Origin: Entomortierella parvispora
Taxonomy: Eukaryota; Mortierellomycota; Mortierellomycetes; Mortierellales; Mortierellaceae
DNA: 64,000 bases
Direction: 5' to 3'
NCBI GenBank assembly: GCA_963573315.1
Contig: OY752146.1
Coordinates: 2,480,001-2,544,000 of the forward strand
Part shown: piece by piece, positions 43,908 to 56,600 of the stretch
How the letters are laid out: the number at the start of each line of letters is the position of its first letter
Position numbering within the stretch: the first letter of the stretch is position 1
Position numbers and translations under genes: made by a program
Notes under the pieces: generated by a model
What the model was told of the DNA's origin: nothing
The model's input: only the letters and a program-made list of their open reading frames with translations
Database searches by the model: none

Positions 43908-44813
43908 TTAAAGGAGCTTCTCAACATCCTCACCGATGGCACTGGGGGTGGTGACCGACGAGTAGCGCTTGACAACCTTGCCTTCCTTGTTGATCAAGAA
44001 CTTCTCAAAGTTCCACTTGATGCGCTGGAGACCCAAGAGACCAGCCTTTTGGGACTTGAGGAAAGTGTACACGGGGTCCTCCTTGTCGCCGTTCACATCA
44101 ATCTTGGCCATGATGGGGAACTCGACTCCAAAGTTGACCTGGCAGAAGGAGGTGATTTCTAAGAGAATACGAAGTTTTTGGGGAAATAAAGTGATGTCAG
44201 TTTTTCGCTTTCCTCTTTTGAAACAATGACGGCAGCAAAAAAGAGTTTTCCCATGATGCTCCACTGCGCTGTACCTTCTTCAGTGCCGGGTTCCTATAGT
44301 ATCCAAGAAGCCATAGTGGTGAAAGAGGTTAAGAGGGAGAGAGAGACATAAAGAGAGAAAGAAAGAGAGAGAAACCATCGTCAGGTAAAGGAAGGTGCTT
44401 CGCCGCAACAGTCCATAAAAAGAAAAGCCCAGTGCAACTGCGCTGCTACACGAACGACGATCGATGGTCCATACCTGTCCTCCAAACTGGTTGCAAGGGA
44501 AGCCGAGGATGACAAAGCCGCGGTCCTTGTACTTGGCATAGAGCTCCTGAAGACCGGCGTACTGGGAGGTGAAGCCGCACTTGGAAGCGACGTTGACGAC
44601 GAGGATGACCTTGTTCTCGAAGGTCTTCATGCTGATCTCCTCATGCTTCTTGTTCTGGGCCTTGAGGTCGAAAAAGTTGGGGACGGACATGTTGGTTGTT
44701 CGGGTGGTTGAGAATGGATGGGAGGCGGTGAAGGATGTTTTGAGAATGAATTGGGAAAGCGGGAGGGAAGAGGAGAAATGGCGAGGTTTTATAACGGTGA
44801 AGGAGCGCAACAT
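43908..44813 (-). CDS. Glutathione peroxidase (thioredoxin-dependent, Cys type)
   Basis: Three exons, 44813-44475, 44293-44275 (19 nt) and 44158-43908, giving 202 residues, or 161 if translation starts at the inner MSVPNFFDL (44690). The enzyme reduces hydroperoxides. The peroxidatic Cys is in [14 protein letters not shown], so this is a cysteine rather than selenocysteine enzyme. The second block is [19 protein letters not shown] and the catalytic Trp is in IKWNFEKFL. The likely resolving Cys is in [13 protein letters not shown]. Fungal members (Hyr1/Gpx3 type) use thioredoxin and also act as peroxide sensors. The N-terminal extension [20 protein letters not shown] is Arg/Ser-rich without acids, as in a mitochondrial presequence, so dual localisation from two starts is likely. 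Confidence 0.93.
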
Positions 44814-45213
44814 TGTTTTGCAGGAAGTGGGAGAGAGACGTGGTTCGACGGGTGTGGGCGTGTGTGCGTGGACAATCGGTCTTCTGTCTCTGTCCGTGTT
44901 TCTCTCTTTGTCTGTCTGGGCGGGTTCCTCTTTTGGCTGTCGATCGCGCGAATTCGCCCCAACCCCGATGACAAATTTCTGGAGGGTCGTCATGATCGAT
45001 CGAGTCTCGAAAGCGCGAAAAGCGCCCCGGACGCTCGGTGCGCTCTCCGCTCGTCCCTGGCTCCCTTTCTACGATCACAACTTCAGCATCAGCCGTGGCC
45101 GTTGACCGACAACATGACGACTCGTATCGTCGACTTTTTGCTCTCGCCTTCCACACAGTTCCATGGTCAGAATCTTTATATTTTATTATGGTGCGTCGAA
45201 ATAATAGTATGAT
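44814..45213. other. Intergenic between the peroxidase and the EHD gene
   Basis: Holds the peroxidase promoter (with a GTTTTATAACGG TATA-like string near 44790, inside the longer reading) and the end of the EHD gene. A 32-codon plus-strand frame from an ATG at 45114 was not accepted as a gene. Confidence 0.45.
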
Positions 45214-47139
45214 CTAGGGTTTTAACAGATCCAGCAATGGCCCCATGTCGTAGCCCATCTTCATGGCCACACCACTACCAACAACAGTGGTAAAGAAAAG
45301 AAAAAGTGTAAAGACAATGATGTTGTACACAATGGCTGCCATGTCACGCTCCTGCTTTGCGGGAGCGTAACGGGACCGTGTTGCTGTCCTGGAAAGTCCT
45401 TTGCGGAGAGGGCGATCTTCTGAGTCTTGGTCATCATCTTCAGAATCAATCTCTGGCTTGGCTGTCGTACCATGGAACGAAGAGTGATGAGGAAGACGCT
45501 GCAAAAGTTCGGGCAAGTCGGTTCCCAAGGCCTATATCGGAAACAAGACAATTAAGAGTGTGTACATCGGTGCGTGCCTTTGTGAAACAACCAAGAGATC
45601 CATCTCTGCCGGGAATTCCTTTTTACCTCATCCGAAGCCATCAGCAACTTCTCGTTCAAGGCTCCAAACTGCTCAAACTTCATGCCCACAAGAGCCTCCC
45701 GGAACTTTTCGACGTCTGGGAAATCACCCATTGGCAAGCGGTACTTCTTGGACACTTGCTTGAACTCGTGAGGCAAGTTGTCGGACAGCTGCTTCAAGGC
45801 CGCAGCCTTTCCATAAAACGATGGCATTTGTTCTCTCAAATGGGCAATAATCAGAGCGTGGACACGAGCAAGACGAGCGCGTTTGACGATTTCATTGACC
45901 TTCCTGATGGCGGCATTAACCGGCAATTGTTGCAAATCTGTGAGAAGATCTTTCTTTTCGTTGTCCAAGAGTGATCTACAGTCGTCAAAGGCATTGGGTG
46001 GACGCTCCAACCAAATCGAAACCAGATACACACGCATCACCTCGGGCGTATGCACAACCTTTCCAAGAGACCACATCAGTGCACCATACCTGGAAACAAA
46101 TAAAAGAAGGTGACATGTCAATGATAGTTTAGCAGAATAAAAACCAAGCATGGGATGCTAAAAAGCCAAATGCACCTACACTCTCATCAGCTGCTGCTGG
46201 TTGACCATGTCGGATTTGTTAAGGACGACACGAACCTTCTCTTCGTGGCCCTTCAAGGCGTGGATAGCCGCCTTGAGTTCGTTCGAGATGTCGAGCTTGT
46301 GCGAATCAAAGAGCAAAAGAACCAGATCTGCACGCTCTGCGAACCATTCAATGACGGAGGTATAATCATATCCACGATCACGCTGCTTGTCGCCTGAAAG
46401 AATACCAGGTGTGTCCACAATGGTGAAGTTTTGGAGGACAGGCGAAGGTGTTTGCGAAACCTGGAAACGCGATAGGAAAGCCTGACCAAACTTGTCCAAC
46501 CCCTTGAAGGGCAATGCTGAGCTCACAGCGGCGGCGTTTCCTGGAATGATTCTCTCTGTCGGGTTGTCCATGACGGCCACAAAGCGATCCGTCTAATTTG
46601 TTGTTGGTTTTTTTTTCCCCAAGATGATGGTCAGAAGGTTAGCCACATGCCGCTGTTATTGTTAGGGTGCACAGGACATGCTGACCTAATGACACCTACT
46701 GTTGGTTCGACTCCAATGTGAGAGCTGGGGTATGACTTTTTCAAGAGGGAGTTGATGAAGGTGGTCTTGCCCTAGAAGATCAACCCATTAGGTACAAGTA
46801 AAAAAAGAAATGAGAATTGTGGGCATGTATCCGTGCTGCAAGCCTAATTCTGAAGTAGCATGCATGCGATGCACGTACGGTACTGTATTGTCCGATCAGG
46901 AGGACCATGGGCTTTGCCGCAATATCGTCGTTGCCAAGGGGGGCCGAGGAGGAAAAGTGCTCAAAGTTGTAGGCCTTCTCGAGAGGACGGATCTTGTGCT
47001 GGTAGACATCCTGCAGGTCATCAATGACTCGGTCAAACTTGCGCACATACTCTGGGTTCTTGAGAGAAGCGACTTCAAAGTCGGTGCCGCTGGTCACCGC
47101 GTCGGCGATGGCGTCGACATTGTCTGCAGTGGATGACAT
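45214..47139 (-). CDS. EHD-family dynamin-like ATPase with C-terminal membrane segment
   Basis: Five exons: 47139-46879, 46771-46700, 46592-46180, 46089-45627 and 45531-45214. All junctions are in frame, giving 508 residues. The EHD N-terminal helix (NPEYVRKFDRVIDDLQDVYQ) comes first. The nucleotide-binding domain has VLLIGQYSTGKTTFINSLL (about 79-97, split by an intron), VEPTTDRFV, TIVDTPGILSG, VVLNKSDMVNQQQLMRVYGA, and the helical domain markers LMWSLGKVVHTPEV and FYGKAAALKQL. EHD proteins bind ATP, oligomerise on membranes and shape endosomal tubules and caveolar necks. The usual C-terminal EH domain is absent. After KYRLPMGDFPDVEKFREAL comes an acidic linker (EIDSEDDDQDSEDR) and a hydrophobic helix (IVYNIIVFTLFLFFTTVVGS, about 469-488) with a short tail. 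That suggests a tail-anchored form. Confidence 0.9.
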
Positions 47140-47599
47140 TGAGGGGGTACGCGATGTTGGTGATGATGAGTCGACAAGGGGGGGTAGTTGGCGTGTCGGT
47201 TGGATGTGGAGCCGTAGTCCTGATGAAGAGGTAGGATTTCGATGGGGTTAGATGAGAAGAAGGGGAGATGGGCGAAAGAAAGAGAGCTGTCGGTGCTCTC
47301 GTACACTTGTTTTTTGCCACGCTTTTTTTCCCTGTCTGTCGACGAAACAAAGGACCGTTGGAACTGAAATCTGCATTATTTCCTTGCACACTAAAAAAGA
47401 TGCACGCTATTTCCTCGCACAGAAAGCACACAGAGAGGGCACGACAGGACAGGGTGCACTGCGCTGCTTGCCCCGCCCACCCGTGTGCTCATATCACCAC
47501 CACCATGCTCCTCCCTGCTTCCTTCCCACAGTCGCACCGACAGCAACGGTATCAGCAACAGCAACAGCAACCGCCCTTGGTCTTCGTTTCCCCTTTCCC

Positions 47600-48016
47600 C
47601 TGGGAGAGAGTGTGTGTGAGTGTGTGTGAGTGTGAGTGTGTGTGAGTGTGTGTGTGCATGTGTGAGTGTGCGTGTGTGTGGGTGTGTGAGTGATGTGTGT
47701 CCGCCTGCCTCTCTGCTTCGTTCTTTTTCGTTCTTGGACCATTGTCCACTCGCGCCTTTTCTCTTTCTCTCTCTCTCTCTTCTCTCTCTCTTTCTCTCTT
47801 TGTCTCTTGCTTGCCCCTCCTTTCCGTTTCCCTCCCTTCCTCCGTAACTGCCTTTCGTTCCTTCCCTTTCCCCTCTCTTCTCCTCTCTTTCCCTTCCCTT
47901 TCCCTTTCCCTTTCCCTTCCTTCCTTCCGTCCTTCCTTCCTGCCTGCCTGTCTGCCTGTCTGCCTGTCTGCCTACCTGCCTCTCTTCCTTCCTTCCTTCT
48001 GCCCTTCCGTCAACCC

Positions 48017-48050
<34 letters not shown>

Positions 48051-48110
48051 TTTCCTTCTTCCCTCTCTTTCCCTCTTTCCCTGTCCTTCCCTCTCTTGTC
48101 CACCTGCTGT
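47600..48110. repeat. GT microsatellite and long pyrimidine tract upstream of SIP5
   Basis: Bases 47608-47700 are GTGTGAGTGT repeats. From 47755 to 48110 the plus strand is almost only C and T, with sub-repeats TCTCTCTCTC, CCTTTCCCTTTCC (47885-47920), CCTTCCTTCCTT and CTGCCTGTCTGC (47941-47985). It fills the divergent space before the SIP5 start codon. Confidence 0.9.
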
Positions 48111-48156
48111 GCTTTGCCCCTCCCCAAAGTCTTGCACGCATCAGTCTCAGTTCGCA

Positions 48157-50223
48157 ATGGGCAACACCGCGACAAAGGACAAGGCCGAACATGTCGATGG
48201 CGGCGCTCTATTACCCAATGGCATTTACACAGGTCCTCAGGACTATGACTTCCGGATCGTCCAACGGCTGATTCTCCAGCGCAAGCTTGCTCCATTCTAC
48301 AAGGGTCTCGAGGAATGTGCCGACAGCGAGGACGCCCAGGAGGAACAAAAAGAAAAGCTGCTCCGTGCCGCCGCCTCCTCCTCCTCCGCGTCTGCACCTG
48401 GACAACGACCCCTCAGTGCCTCGGCTGTGCCTTCGTCCTCGTCCACGCACCCACATTCAACCCACAATTACTCAGAGTCTGAACGGGAGCGGGAATTGCG
48501 TCGGTTGTACCATGGAGCGATCGAATGTCCCATTTGCTTCCTGGTAAAAAAGACGTTTTTGTAGTTGCTCTTTTGAAACACCCCCCCTCCCCTCGTCTCC
48601 CGTCTGCATGCTCTTCTTTTTTTGCTCTTCAGAATGTCATTGTCTCTGCTCTCCAATGCTATGCAACTCCATGCATGCTGTGAACAGGGCTGCCATGACT
48701 TCTCTGACTTGCATTTCTGAAGTGCAGAAAGGAAAACAAAGAGTGACCTCCTCTCTTCCATCCGTGTTCTCTCCCTTCCAGTCTTGTCTGAACTGACTTT
48801 GTCCTGACCTATCTTTCTTGACATTGAGGGTCATGACCTAGAACTGTCTTTTTTTTCCTCTTTATGTTGACTAACCCCACTCTTGAACTGGCTTTTTTAT
48901 CTTCTGCTTCTCTCCTGCCCTGATGATCAACAGTACTATCCTCGAAATATCAACCGGACAAGGTGCTGTGACAAGCCCATGTGCACCGAATGTTTTGTAC
49001 AACTCAAGCGCCTGGAGAGCGCACCCACAGAGTCCCCCGCCTGCCCTTACTGTGTCGAGCCGCATTTTGGCGTCATCTACTCGTGCGCGCCTCACCCGAC
49101 CGAACAGCACCATCTGGCAGGCCAAACGGTAAAATTTGATTATATTTGGGCCGCGGCAATCTTGTTTTCTTTTTTTTTTTTTCCTCGAGAGGCCACCATA
49201 GAACGCCCGAAAGGCGACATTTTCCAGGTCGGGTGACTAACCTATCCACATGCTTTGCCCCTGTGCCCATTTTCCCCCCGGTAGCAGCACGCTGGAGGCA
49301 CATCCATGTCTGTCTCTTCTTCGGTCAACTCCATGGAGCGAGGCCCTGACCAAAGTCCGTCGTCTCCATCATCTCGTCGTCGAAGCACCAGCCATAAGAG
49401 CCCAGACGTGGTTGCTGCAGGTATGACGCCACGATTTTCCGTGCTTCGCTCTCATGTGCAACACTAATAGCACAGAGATCTTCGTGCTTGACTAATAAGA
49501 GTACATGCGAGATGAAAGGCAAAAAAAAAAAAAAAAAAAAAGGTTCTAACTTCATGGACTATATACCCAATAGACGATCTTCGACCAGATTGGAATCGCA
49601 GGATATTGGCCGCCGCACAACGACAACCGGGCTCGCGTCGCGCATCGACATCGTCTTCTGTTTCAGGAGCCACGTTTGCTCTAGGACGGCGGTTGGCTGC
49701 AGGACGATCAAGCGGATCGAACTCTCGGAGATCCAATTCTAGTGCAGCAGCGGCTGATTACAATGGATACCTGGCGGTGGTGAGGAATATGGGAACGGAT
49801 CTGGAAGAGCTTATGATGATGGAAGCAATGAGACAGAGTCTGCAGGACGAACAGGATCGTATCAATCGTGAATCTGCCGCCGCCGCTGCTGCTGCTCCAA
49901 CAGCAGCTTCTCCTTCAACTTCTTCCGCAGGAGCCACCTCTTCCACCACAACGGTCGAGTCTGATAGACATCTCTCCTCTTCGTCATCAACAGCTGCCTC
50001 TTCGACTGCTCAAGGCGTTGCTGCGATGTTGGGGGATGATGAATATGATCAAGACAGTCTCTCTAGCGACGATGAGGATAGTGATGAAGACACGCCGGCA
50101 CAACTCCACAACCGAGCCATTCGTTACAGGAATATTGCGGGATCACGACCAGGGCAAATGCCTGTGGATCTATCACCCAAACACCGGGTCGAAGAATCAG
50201 CCAATCCTACAGAAACTCTTTAG
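48157..50223 (+). CDS. Sip5-like zinc-binding (RING-type) protein
   Basis: Four exons: 48157-48543, 48934-49128, 49288-49420 (or from 49285) and 49574-50223, giving 454 residues. The start MGNTATKDKAEHVDGG has a Gly at position 2 and could be N-myristoylated. The zinc-binding part is split by the first intron: ECPICFL, then YYPRNINRTRCCDKPMCTEC, FVQLKRLE and CPYCVEPHFGVIY (about 125-180). This is the signature of yeast Sip5, which links the Snf1 kinase to the Reg1/Glc7 phosphatase. DDLRPDWNRRILAAAQRQPG (about 238) and LAVVRNMGTDLEELMMMEAM, then RQSLQDEQDR, are the other conserved blocks. Ser/Ala-rich linkers fill the rest. One intron contains a run of 21 A. Family assignment is good; the regulatory role is inferred from yeast. 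Confidence 0.88.
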
Positions 50224-50488
50224 GGATCACCTTTTCTTTCTTCCTGGCTGTGGACTATTTGAGGGCAAAGCCGATACTCAGACTTGGGAAGCATGGCTCG
50301 CGTTTGAAAGTGCAGTGAGCAGTTACTCAGAAAGACAAAATAAAAAAAATCAATACCGCTCATACACGATTTGCAACTGTGGGGCAGGATGTGTATTATT
50401 GTACAATTAGTAGTTGTATGTAGAAGTCGGAAGATACGGAAGATGCGGAAGATGCGGAAGATGGGGGGGTAAAATGCTTTGAGCTCTC

Positions 50489-51303
50489 TTAAGCCGCGAC
50501 TTGAGCCTGCTCCTGGTTCTCGGATGACTTTGGGGTGGAAGACCGGGATTGGTTCAATTGCTCGGCGATTTGTGCGACGGGGATCTTGGGGGCGATGAAG
50601 AGAGCAGTGGCATCGGCGAGCAAGGTGCCGTCCAATCCCTTAAGAGTGGCCTTGACAAAGCCCTTTCTGCCTTCGATCGAAGTCAACTCCGAGTGAGCGA
50701 CAATGAACTGATCGGCGATACAAGGATGACGGTAGTTGATGTTCAAGTTGGCAGTGAATCCAGTCTTTCCAGGCAAGTTGGGGATGGCTGTCATAGCGGT
50801 GATTTCACTGTTGGAACAAGGGCAGAAAAAAGGGGGGGAGAGAGGTTAGAGATCAATCGAAATACCAAAACTGAATAAAGATATTGAAAGAAAAAAAAAA
50901 GGGACACATACTCGAGAATGGTGGCAAGAAGACCACCATGGACAATTCCGCGGTGTCCGCACAAGCCCTGACCAACATGCAACACGGACAAGACTTGGTG
51001 CTCGTCCTTGGATTGGAAAAGAGCGGGAGAGACACCCAACTTGCTGTCGCCACGAAGTGTGCCAGCCGTCAAGTGCTGCATGCGGTAGTCTTCTGTGACC
51101 AAAGAATAGGCCTTGCGACGGGTCCAGCTCTCAGTGTTGGTATTGTGAGAGACAACGACTTCCAAGGTTTCGAGTTCGTCCTGAAGTCTTTGCTCGAGTT
51201 CAGAGATGGCTGGGGCAGCGACCGTGAAGGCATGTGCTTCGACAGAGGTGACAATGGGCTTGAGAGCAGAGGTCTCCTCAATGGCGTTGGCAGTAGCGGG
51301 CAT
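50489..51303 (-). CDS. HotDog-fold acyl-CoA thioesterase (THEM4/PaaI-like)
   Basis: Two exons, 51303-50912 and 50807-50489 (donor GTATGT, acceptor CCAACAG), giving 236 residues. The HotDog signature is GHRGIVHGGLLATILDEITA at the exon junction (about 117-137), followed by KTGFTANLNINYRHPCIADQ, KGFVKATLKGLDGTLLADAT and ALFIAPK. The HGG motif and the Asp/Glu in LDE are the usual active-site positions of PaaI-like thioesterases that hydrolyse acyl-CoA. The first 30 residues are Ala/Thr-rich. A targeting signal is uncertain. The promoter contains a run of 24 A at 51339-51362 and a TTTATAGCC string near 51478. It converges on SIP5, with 265 bases between stops. Confidence 0.88.
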
Positions 51304-53619
51304 TGCTGGTATATGTGATACAGAAGGTGCGATGTGTCAAAAAAAAAAAAAAAAAAAAAAAAGAGATACTGGTCGAGAAGGAATGAACTCGAGTGAATGA
51401 CAATGAAAAGAAGAGGAGAGGAAAGAGAGAGGAAGGGTGAGTGAATGAATGAATGAGGGGAAGAATGGTCGGCTCTTTTTATAGCCAGCGAAGGCTGTGG
51501 GAGAGTGAGCTGGTCCAATGCTTGCCCAATTGCACAGCACAGGAAGCACTGGGAGGACAAAAGCCAGGGCGGAATGATGCCATGGAAAACACACGCAGGC
51601 ACGTTGTTTTTGTCCTGATCTACTCCCCTTCACTGACAAATAGGATATCCTTTTTCTGCTTCAGTCGAACCCAACAAGTCGCTGTTCGGCAAGGAAAATA
51701 AATTTGCCAGGGGGGAGGAAAGTAAAACGTTAATTTGAAGGACCAAACGTCGGAAACTCAGACATTGCCATGTCTTGCACTTTTTCATCTCCTCCACTCG
51801 ATCCCTTGCACCGACTCCACCTCTGACCCCACCGATCATACCCGAGGGACAAAAGTCGATCTTATCTGGCCCCTTGAACTTCGCCCCCTTCTCTTCTTGA
51901 ATCGTGCTTACTACTGCACACAAAATGAAAGGGTGTCACCGTGATCGCGATCGACGGCACATCCGGGCTGTCTTGCCCCCACCCACTCCCCACTTTGTTC
52001 CTGTTCATATCTCTGCCTGGCTTCTCAAAGTCTTCCTTACCCCCTGGCTTTCTCTGCTGGCCCCACTTTGCCCTGAGATGATACAAGATCTTGTAATCTT
52101 TTCATCATCATGAATTCGCAGAGGCAATTTACAGGTGGTCAAGACACGTATTCTCACTCCTCTCGCGTGTACCACCACTTTTGACCAATCACTCTTTCGT
52201 CTGTAGAAGTTACTACCCGCAAATACAAATACAAATCATTCACGTATCAGCCTTAATCTCACATGAAAAAGAATACCAGCATGCTGGACTTTATTATACA
52301 GAAGAGACTTTCAAGGAGAGGAACTCTGAAGACTGAATTCTCTTCTCTTTTGGAAATGTACCTGAAGACAGCACAGTTTTCGTGGGAGCCAGCAGCGTAC
52401 AGCATGTCCTCCACTACGGCGCCTGATTCCAGGACCCACTTCTCTCCTAGATTTAGATATCGCCTTCCTAGTGATAGCCGGTTCTTGTTGAAGCTTCACA
52501 CTTTCTCTGAAGAAATGATTGAACCGACCGTCTTTAACAGATTGAGGCTTCAATGCGAAGATCGAGGCAAGGTAACTAGGTTTCTGGGAGCCTGAAGAAA
52601 ATGTAGTGAAGGCATGGCCAAATCATTTTCGCAAGCTTCCAGCACTTCGTGTCTTTTGAGAGAACATTGGTGCAAGTAATTCTGGACTCCACTTCGTGTG
52701 GCAGACATTTGAAACTCGACTTCTGCAGTGTGCTGAATCCAGAATCATCATGAAATCAGACAAGCGAGAGAGGCATATTAAAGTGGCCTACACGTAGCCT
52801 ACACTTCTTGCAAGTGACTCAAGTGCATTCAACTGAAAACCACCGTGTCGTAACCACTTCATGATTCGGTAGAGCCCGTAGTATATCTGCTGGAGTCGAT
52901 GAAACGGGCCACTCGTGACAATGTGCTCATGCATGGCGTAACCAATTAACGATTTACCTTGGAAGAGACAGAGAGAAAGAAAGAGGGAGGAAGAGATTGT
53001 GTGTGAGAAGAGAGAGTAAATAATTTCATCCAGGCCATTGGTCGTTTCCAATGCAGGATTGGTCTGGATGTTTCACCAGATCTGGCAATTGGTGCGTTCG
53101 GGCATCCCAAATAATTTCGGTGACGTAATTATTGCCCAGGATGTGCCATGTGCGGTAGCCTTGTTTCCTTTCCTCTGAGCGACCTCAGCCACTGAAGAGC
53201 AGTCCAAGTCCCCCCTGGATTCATTTTTTTGGCAAAAAAAAAAAAAAAAAAGGTGGCAGTCACCAAAGGATGGGCAGCGAGAGAGAGACAGAGAGAGGCC
53301 AGGGCGGGTGTGCAAAGGTTCCTTCTCCCTCCTCCGCATTCCGTCCATTCACCCCCATTCCTCCCGTCCTCTTCTCCTCTCCAGTTTCAATCGGCCATTG
53401 CGACAGGACTACAGAGTGAGTCTCTTTCCCCCTTGCCTTGTTGTCCTCCTCCCTCTGTTTTCTCACCCCTTTCGGCCACAACCAACTCCTGCTGATCAAA
53501 AAAAGTACTCATTCTCTTTTCATTCTTTCCCGCTGTAGTAGAACCCGGCATTTGAATCTCTCTCAGTTCTTCCTCTTCGGTCACTGTCATACTCTTTCAC
53601 TGATTCTACCTTGTGCACA
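51304..53619. other. Intergenic between the thioesterase and RPO41
   Basis: About 2.3 kb without a gene I can support. An open frame at 52263-52595 (110 codons) has no family resemblance. A run of 18 A lies at 53234-53251. The last 350 bases are strongly pyrimidine-rich and form the RPO41 promoter and leader. Confidence 0.5.
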
Positions 53620-56600
53620 ATGCTGTCTGTTGCTTCTACTCTCAGAGGCAACAGGGCTGCCACGGCGAGACTTGCCTCCTTCCGATGCCCACCTTCACAC
53701 CCGGCCGTTTCTCTTGCCCGCACAGCTATCCGTCCTCGTTCTCGCTTTCAGTCGACGGTGGCGGTCGAGGAAAGCACCCTTGCCTCGACACATCCGGTCC
53801 CCGCTGTCTCTGCCAGGACAGGGGCCGACTTTGGTCTCCACTCCTACTCCCCGAAGACATCCATACTGGAGCCTATTCAGATCGTTCGACTCCCAGAGAT
53901 GAGGCCGAGCGAACCCAGGGAGGCAGGAAAATTCGCTGAACATCAGTTGCCCGAGCAAATGGCTATCATGTATGCCTGTCTATCCACAGGAGAGATGGAG
54001 CGAGCCAGACGTATCCTTCAACAACTGTACAAGAGCAACCCCGAGGATATGTTGGTTCTCGGTGATATCCGGATGCACAACAGCTTTTTGGAGGCGTACA
54101 TGAATGTTCAGCCCAGTCCAAGGACCAAGGAAGCTTTGAAGTGGTTCGAGTCCCTTGCAAAGTACCATGTCAAGCCCGATTTGACGAGTTTTGCCATCCT
54201 GATCAAAGGATTCACAAGGTAAATGCGACTAAATTGACAATTGATGGTCGTTACGACCGTTGCAAAATACTTGGCCTCGCGTGACATTGTTTTATTAACT
54301 CTATATATGTGATTCTGATCTTGTAGAATGGATAGCATGCACACGGCCAAGGTCATGGTGATGGAGATGCAAAAGGCAGGATTCACCATCGACGAGCTTC
54401 GGCAGTGCCCGGATTTGCAGGCAGAGGATGTAGCCAAGGTCGATAGTGTAATCAGCTTGATGAACCCAGCTGCGGCTCGTTTGCCTGCGCTTACCCCCGT
54501 GCCTTCTCCAGGATCTGAAAGAAAAGTGTCCGAGTTTGCGGAGGTGAACCCTGTACAAAACTCAAAGAAGGAGACCGTCATGGGCGTCAAGCTCATGCGC
54601 AGCACCTTGGATGCCTTGTCGATGAAGGACCTTTCCGAATACGAACGACAACTGCAGCTCGAGGAACGCTCCTATCAATCAGCTTTGGACAAAATGGAGT
54701 ATGATAGAACGACGATGCCCGAGCAAGTCAACACACGGCCACTGAAGACTTATCTCTGGCGGTGGCACCAGGCACTAAAGTTGAGCATCAAGACGGAGCT
54801 TAAGCGCGTTGACAGTGTTTTGGAAAAGAGATCTACGTCCAACGACGCACTGTTGGACAAGGATCGTTTGATCTATGGTCCCTTCTTGAAGATGCTTTCA
54901 CCCGACAAGCTGTCCGTGATTACCATTCTCGAACTGCTGAGACTCAGCAACAGCGGTGGTATCGTGGAGGGCATGAAGTCTGCCCGTGCATTGATCAGTA
55001 TTGGAAAGGCCGTCGAGTCTGAGTATAACGCAGAGCAGATGAGCAAGAAGTCAAACAGGGCTTTGGTAAGTGAAGGTGAAAGTTTTGTGAAATGGGAAAG
55101 CGCATTGACTTTACAACTAATACCCTGAATTCTTCATCTCTACAGTTTGATCAACGATACAATGTTCACGAGCTTTATGGAAACGGGCGACTTTTCAACA
55201 TGGCAGTGCGCAAGGCAGCAACCAAGAGATCCGAATCTATGGTCCCTACGGATTGGACCCCAGTTTGGCCAGAAAGCACCCGAGCCAAAGTGGGCTCAGT
55301 CTTGACTACTCTTTTGATGGACTGTGCAAAAGTTCAAATTCCGTCCTTTGATCCAGAAACTGGCAAAGATATTGTGGAGGAGATTCCGGCCTTTTACCAT
55401 GCATACCAGTATTCCAAGGGACAACGTATCGGTGTCATCAAGGTTCACAACCATATCTCTGAAATTCTCTCCAAAGAACCCGTCAGCGACATCATCCACC
55501 CCCGCCTTTTGCCCATGGTTGTCCATCCTCGCCCATGGTTGACCTACGAGAACGGAGGATACCTTAATGCTCAATCGACCATCATGCGTATTCGCCATTG
55601 TCCCCAGCAGCTCGATTATCTCAAGAAGGCTCATCAAGAAGGACTGCTGTTCAGAGTCTACAATGGCCTGGATGTGCTGGGTAGAACCCGGTGGGCCGTC
55701 AACAAAAGAGTTTTGGGAACAGTTTTGGAGGCGTGGAACTCTGGCAAGGAGTTTGGAAAGATTCCTGCCGCAGCTGGCGATATGGAGGACCTTCCCAAGC
55801 CTGATGATTTTGAAACGAGCACTAAGGCGAAGGCCAAGTGGATTGCAGAGAACAGAAGGATGAAGTTGGACGCAAAGAACCACCACAGTTTGCGTTGCGA
55901 TGTGAACTACAAGGTCGAGATTGCTCGTGCAGTAAGTTGAACATGACACTATTGAAGGAGGAGGGTCATTTTCATTCTCTAGACAACATCCGATTAACCG
56001 CCTCCACTCCTTTCACCTAGTTTGCGGATGATCCCATGTACTTTCCCCACAACCTGGATTTCAGAGGACGGGCCTATCCGATCCCTCCATTGTTCAACCA
56101 TCTTGGAAATGATTTGTGCCGTGGTCTCCTTTTGTTTGGCGAAGCCAAGCCCTTGGGAGCCAAGGGATTCACTTGGCTCAAGATTCACTTGGCCAATTTG
56201 GCTGGATTCGACAAGCACTCGCTCTCGGCTCGTGCACAATTCACCATGGACCATTTGGAGGACATCTTGGACAGTGCTGATAAGCCCATGGAAGGAAAAC
56301 GCTGGTGGCTTAAGGCTGAGGACCCATGGCAATGTTTGGCTACCTGTATTGAAGTCGCTGACGCCGTTCGGAGCGGCAACCCTGAGACCTTTATGAGCAG
56401 GATGCCTGTGCATCAGGATGGAACCTGTAACGGACTTCAGCATTACGCCGCCTTGGGAGGAGATATTGCCGGTGCTCGCCAGGTCAACTTGGTGCCCTCT
56501 GACGCCCCCCAGGATGTGTACTCTGGTGTGGCCAAGGCTGTGGAGAGTATGTTGGAGACCCAGGCTGCTGAAGGTGTCGAGAATGCCAAAATTTTGGTCG

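Noticed and set aside
45114-45212. Short plus-strand frame starting MTTRIVDFLLSPS
   Set aside because: Only 32 codons; any further exon would lie antisense inside the EHD gene. Not supported.
47391-48137. Long Arg/Glu/Gly-rich minus-strand frame over the repeat tract
   Set aside because: Product of the GT and CT repeats; no conserved sequence.
52263-52595. 110-codon plus-strand frame
   Set aside because: Composition is ordinary non-coding and no family resemblance was seen.
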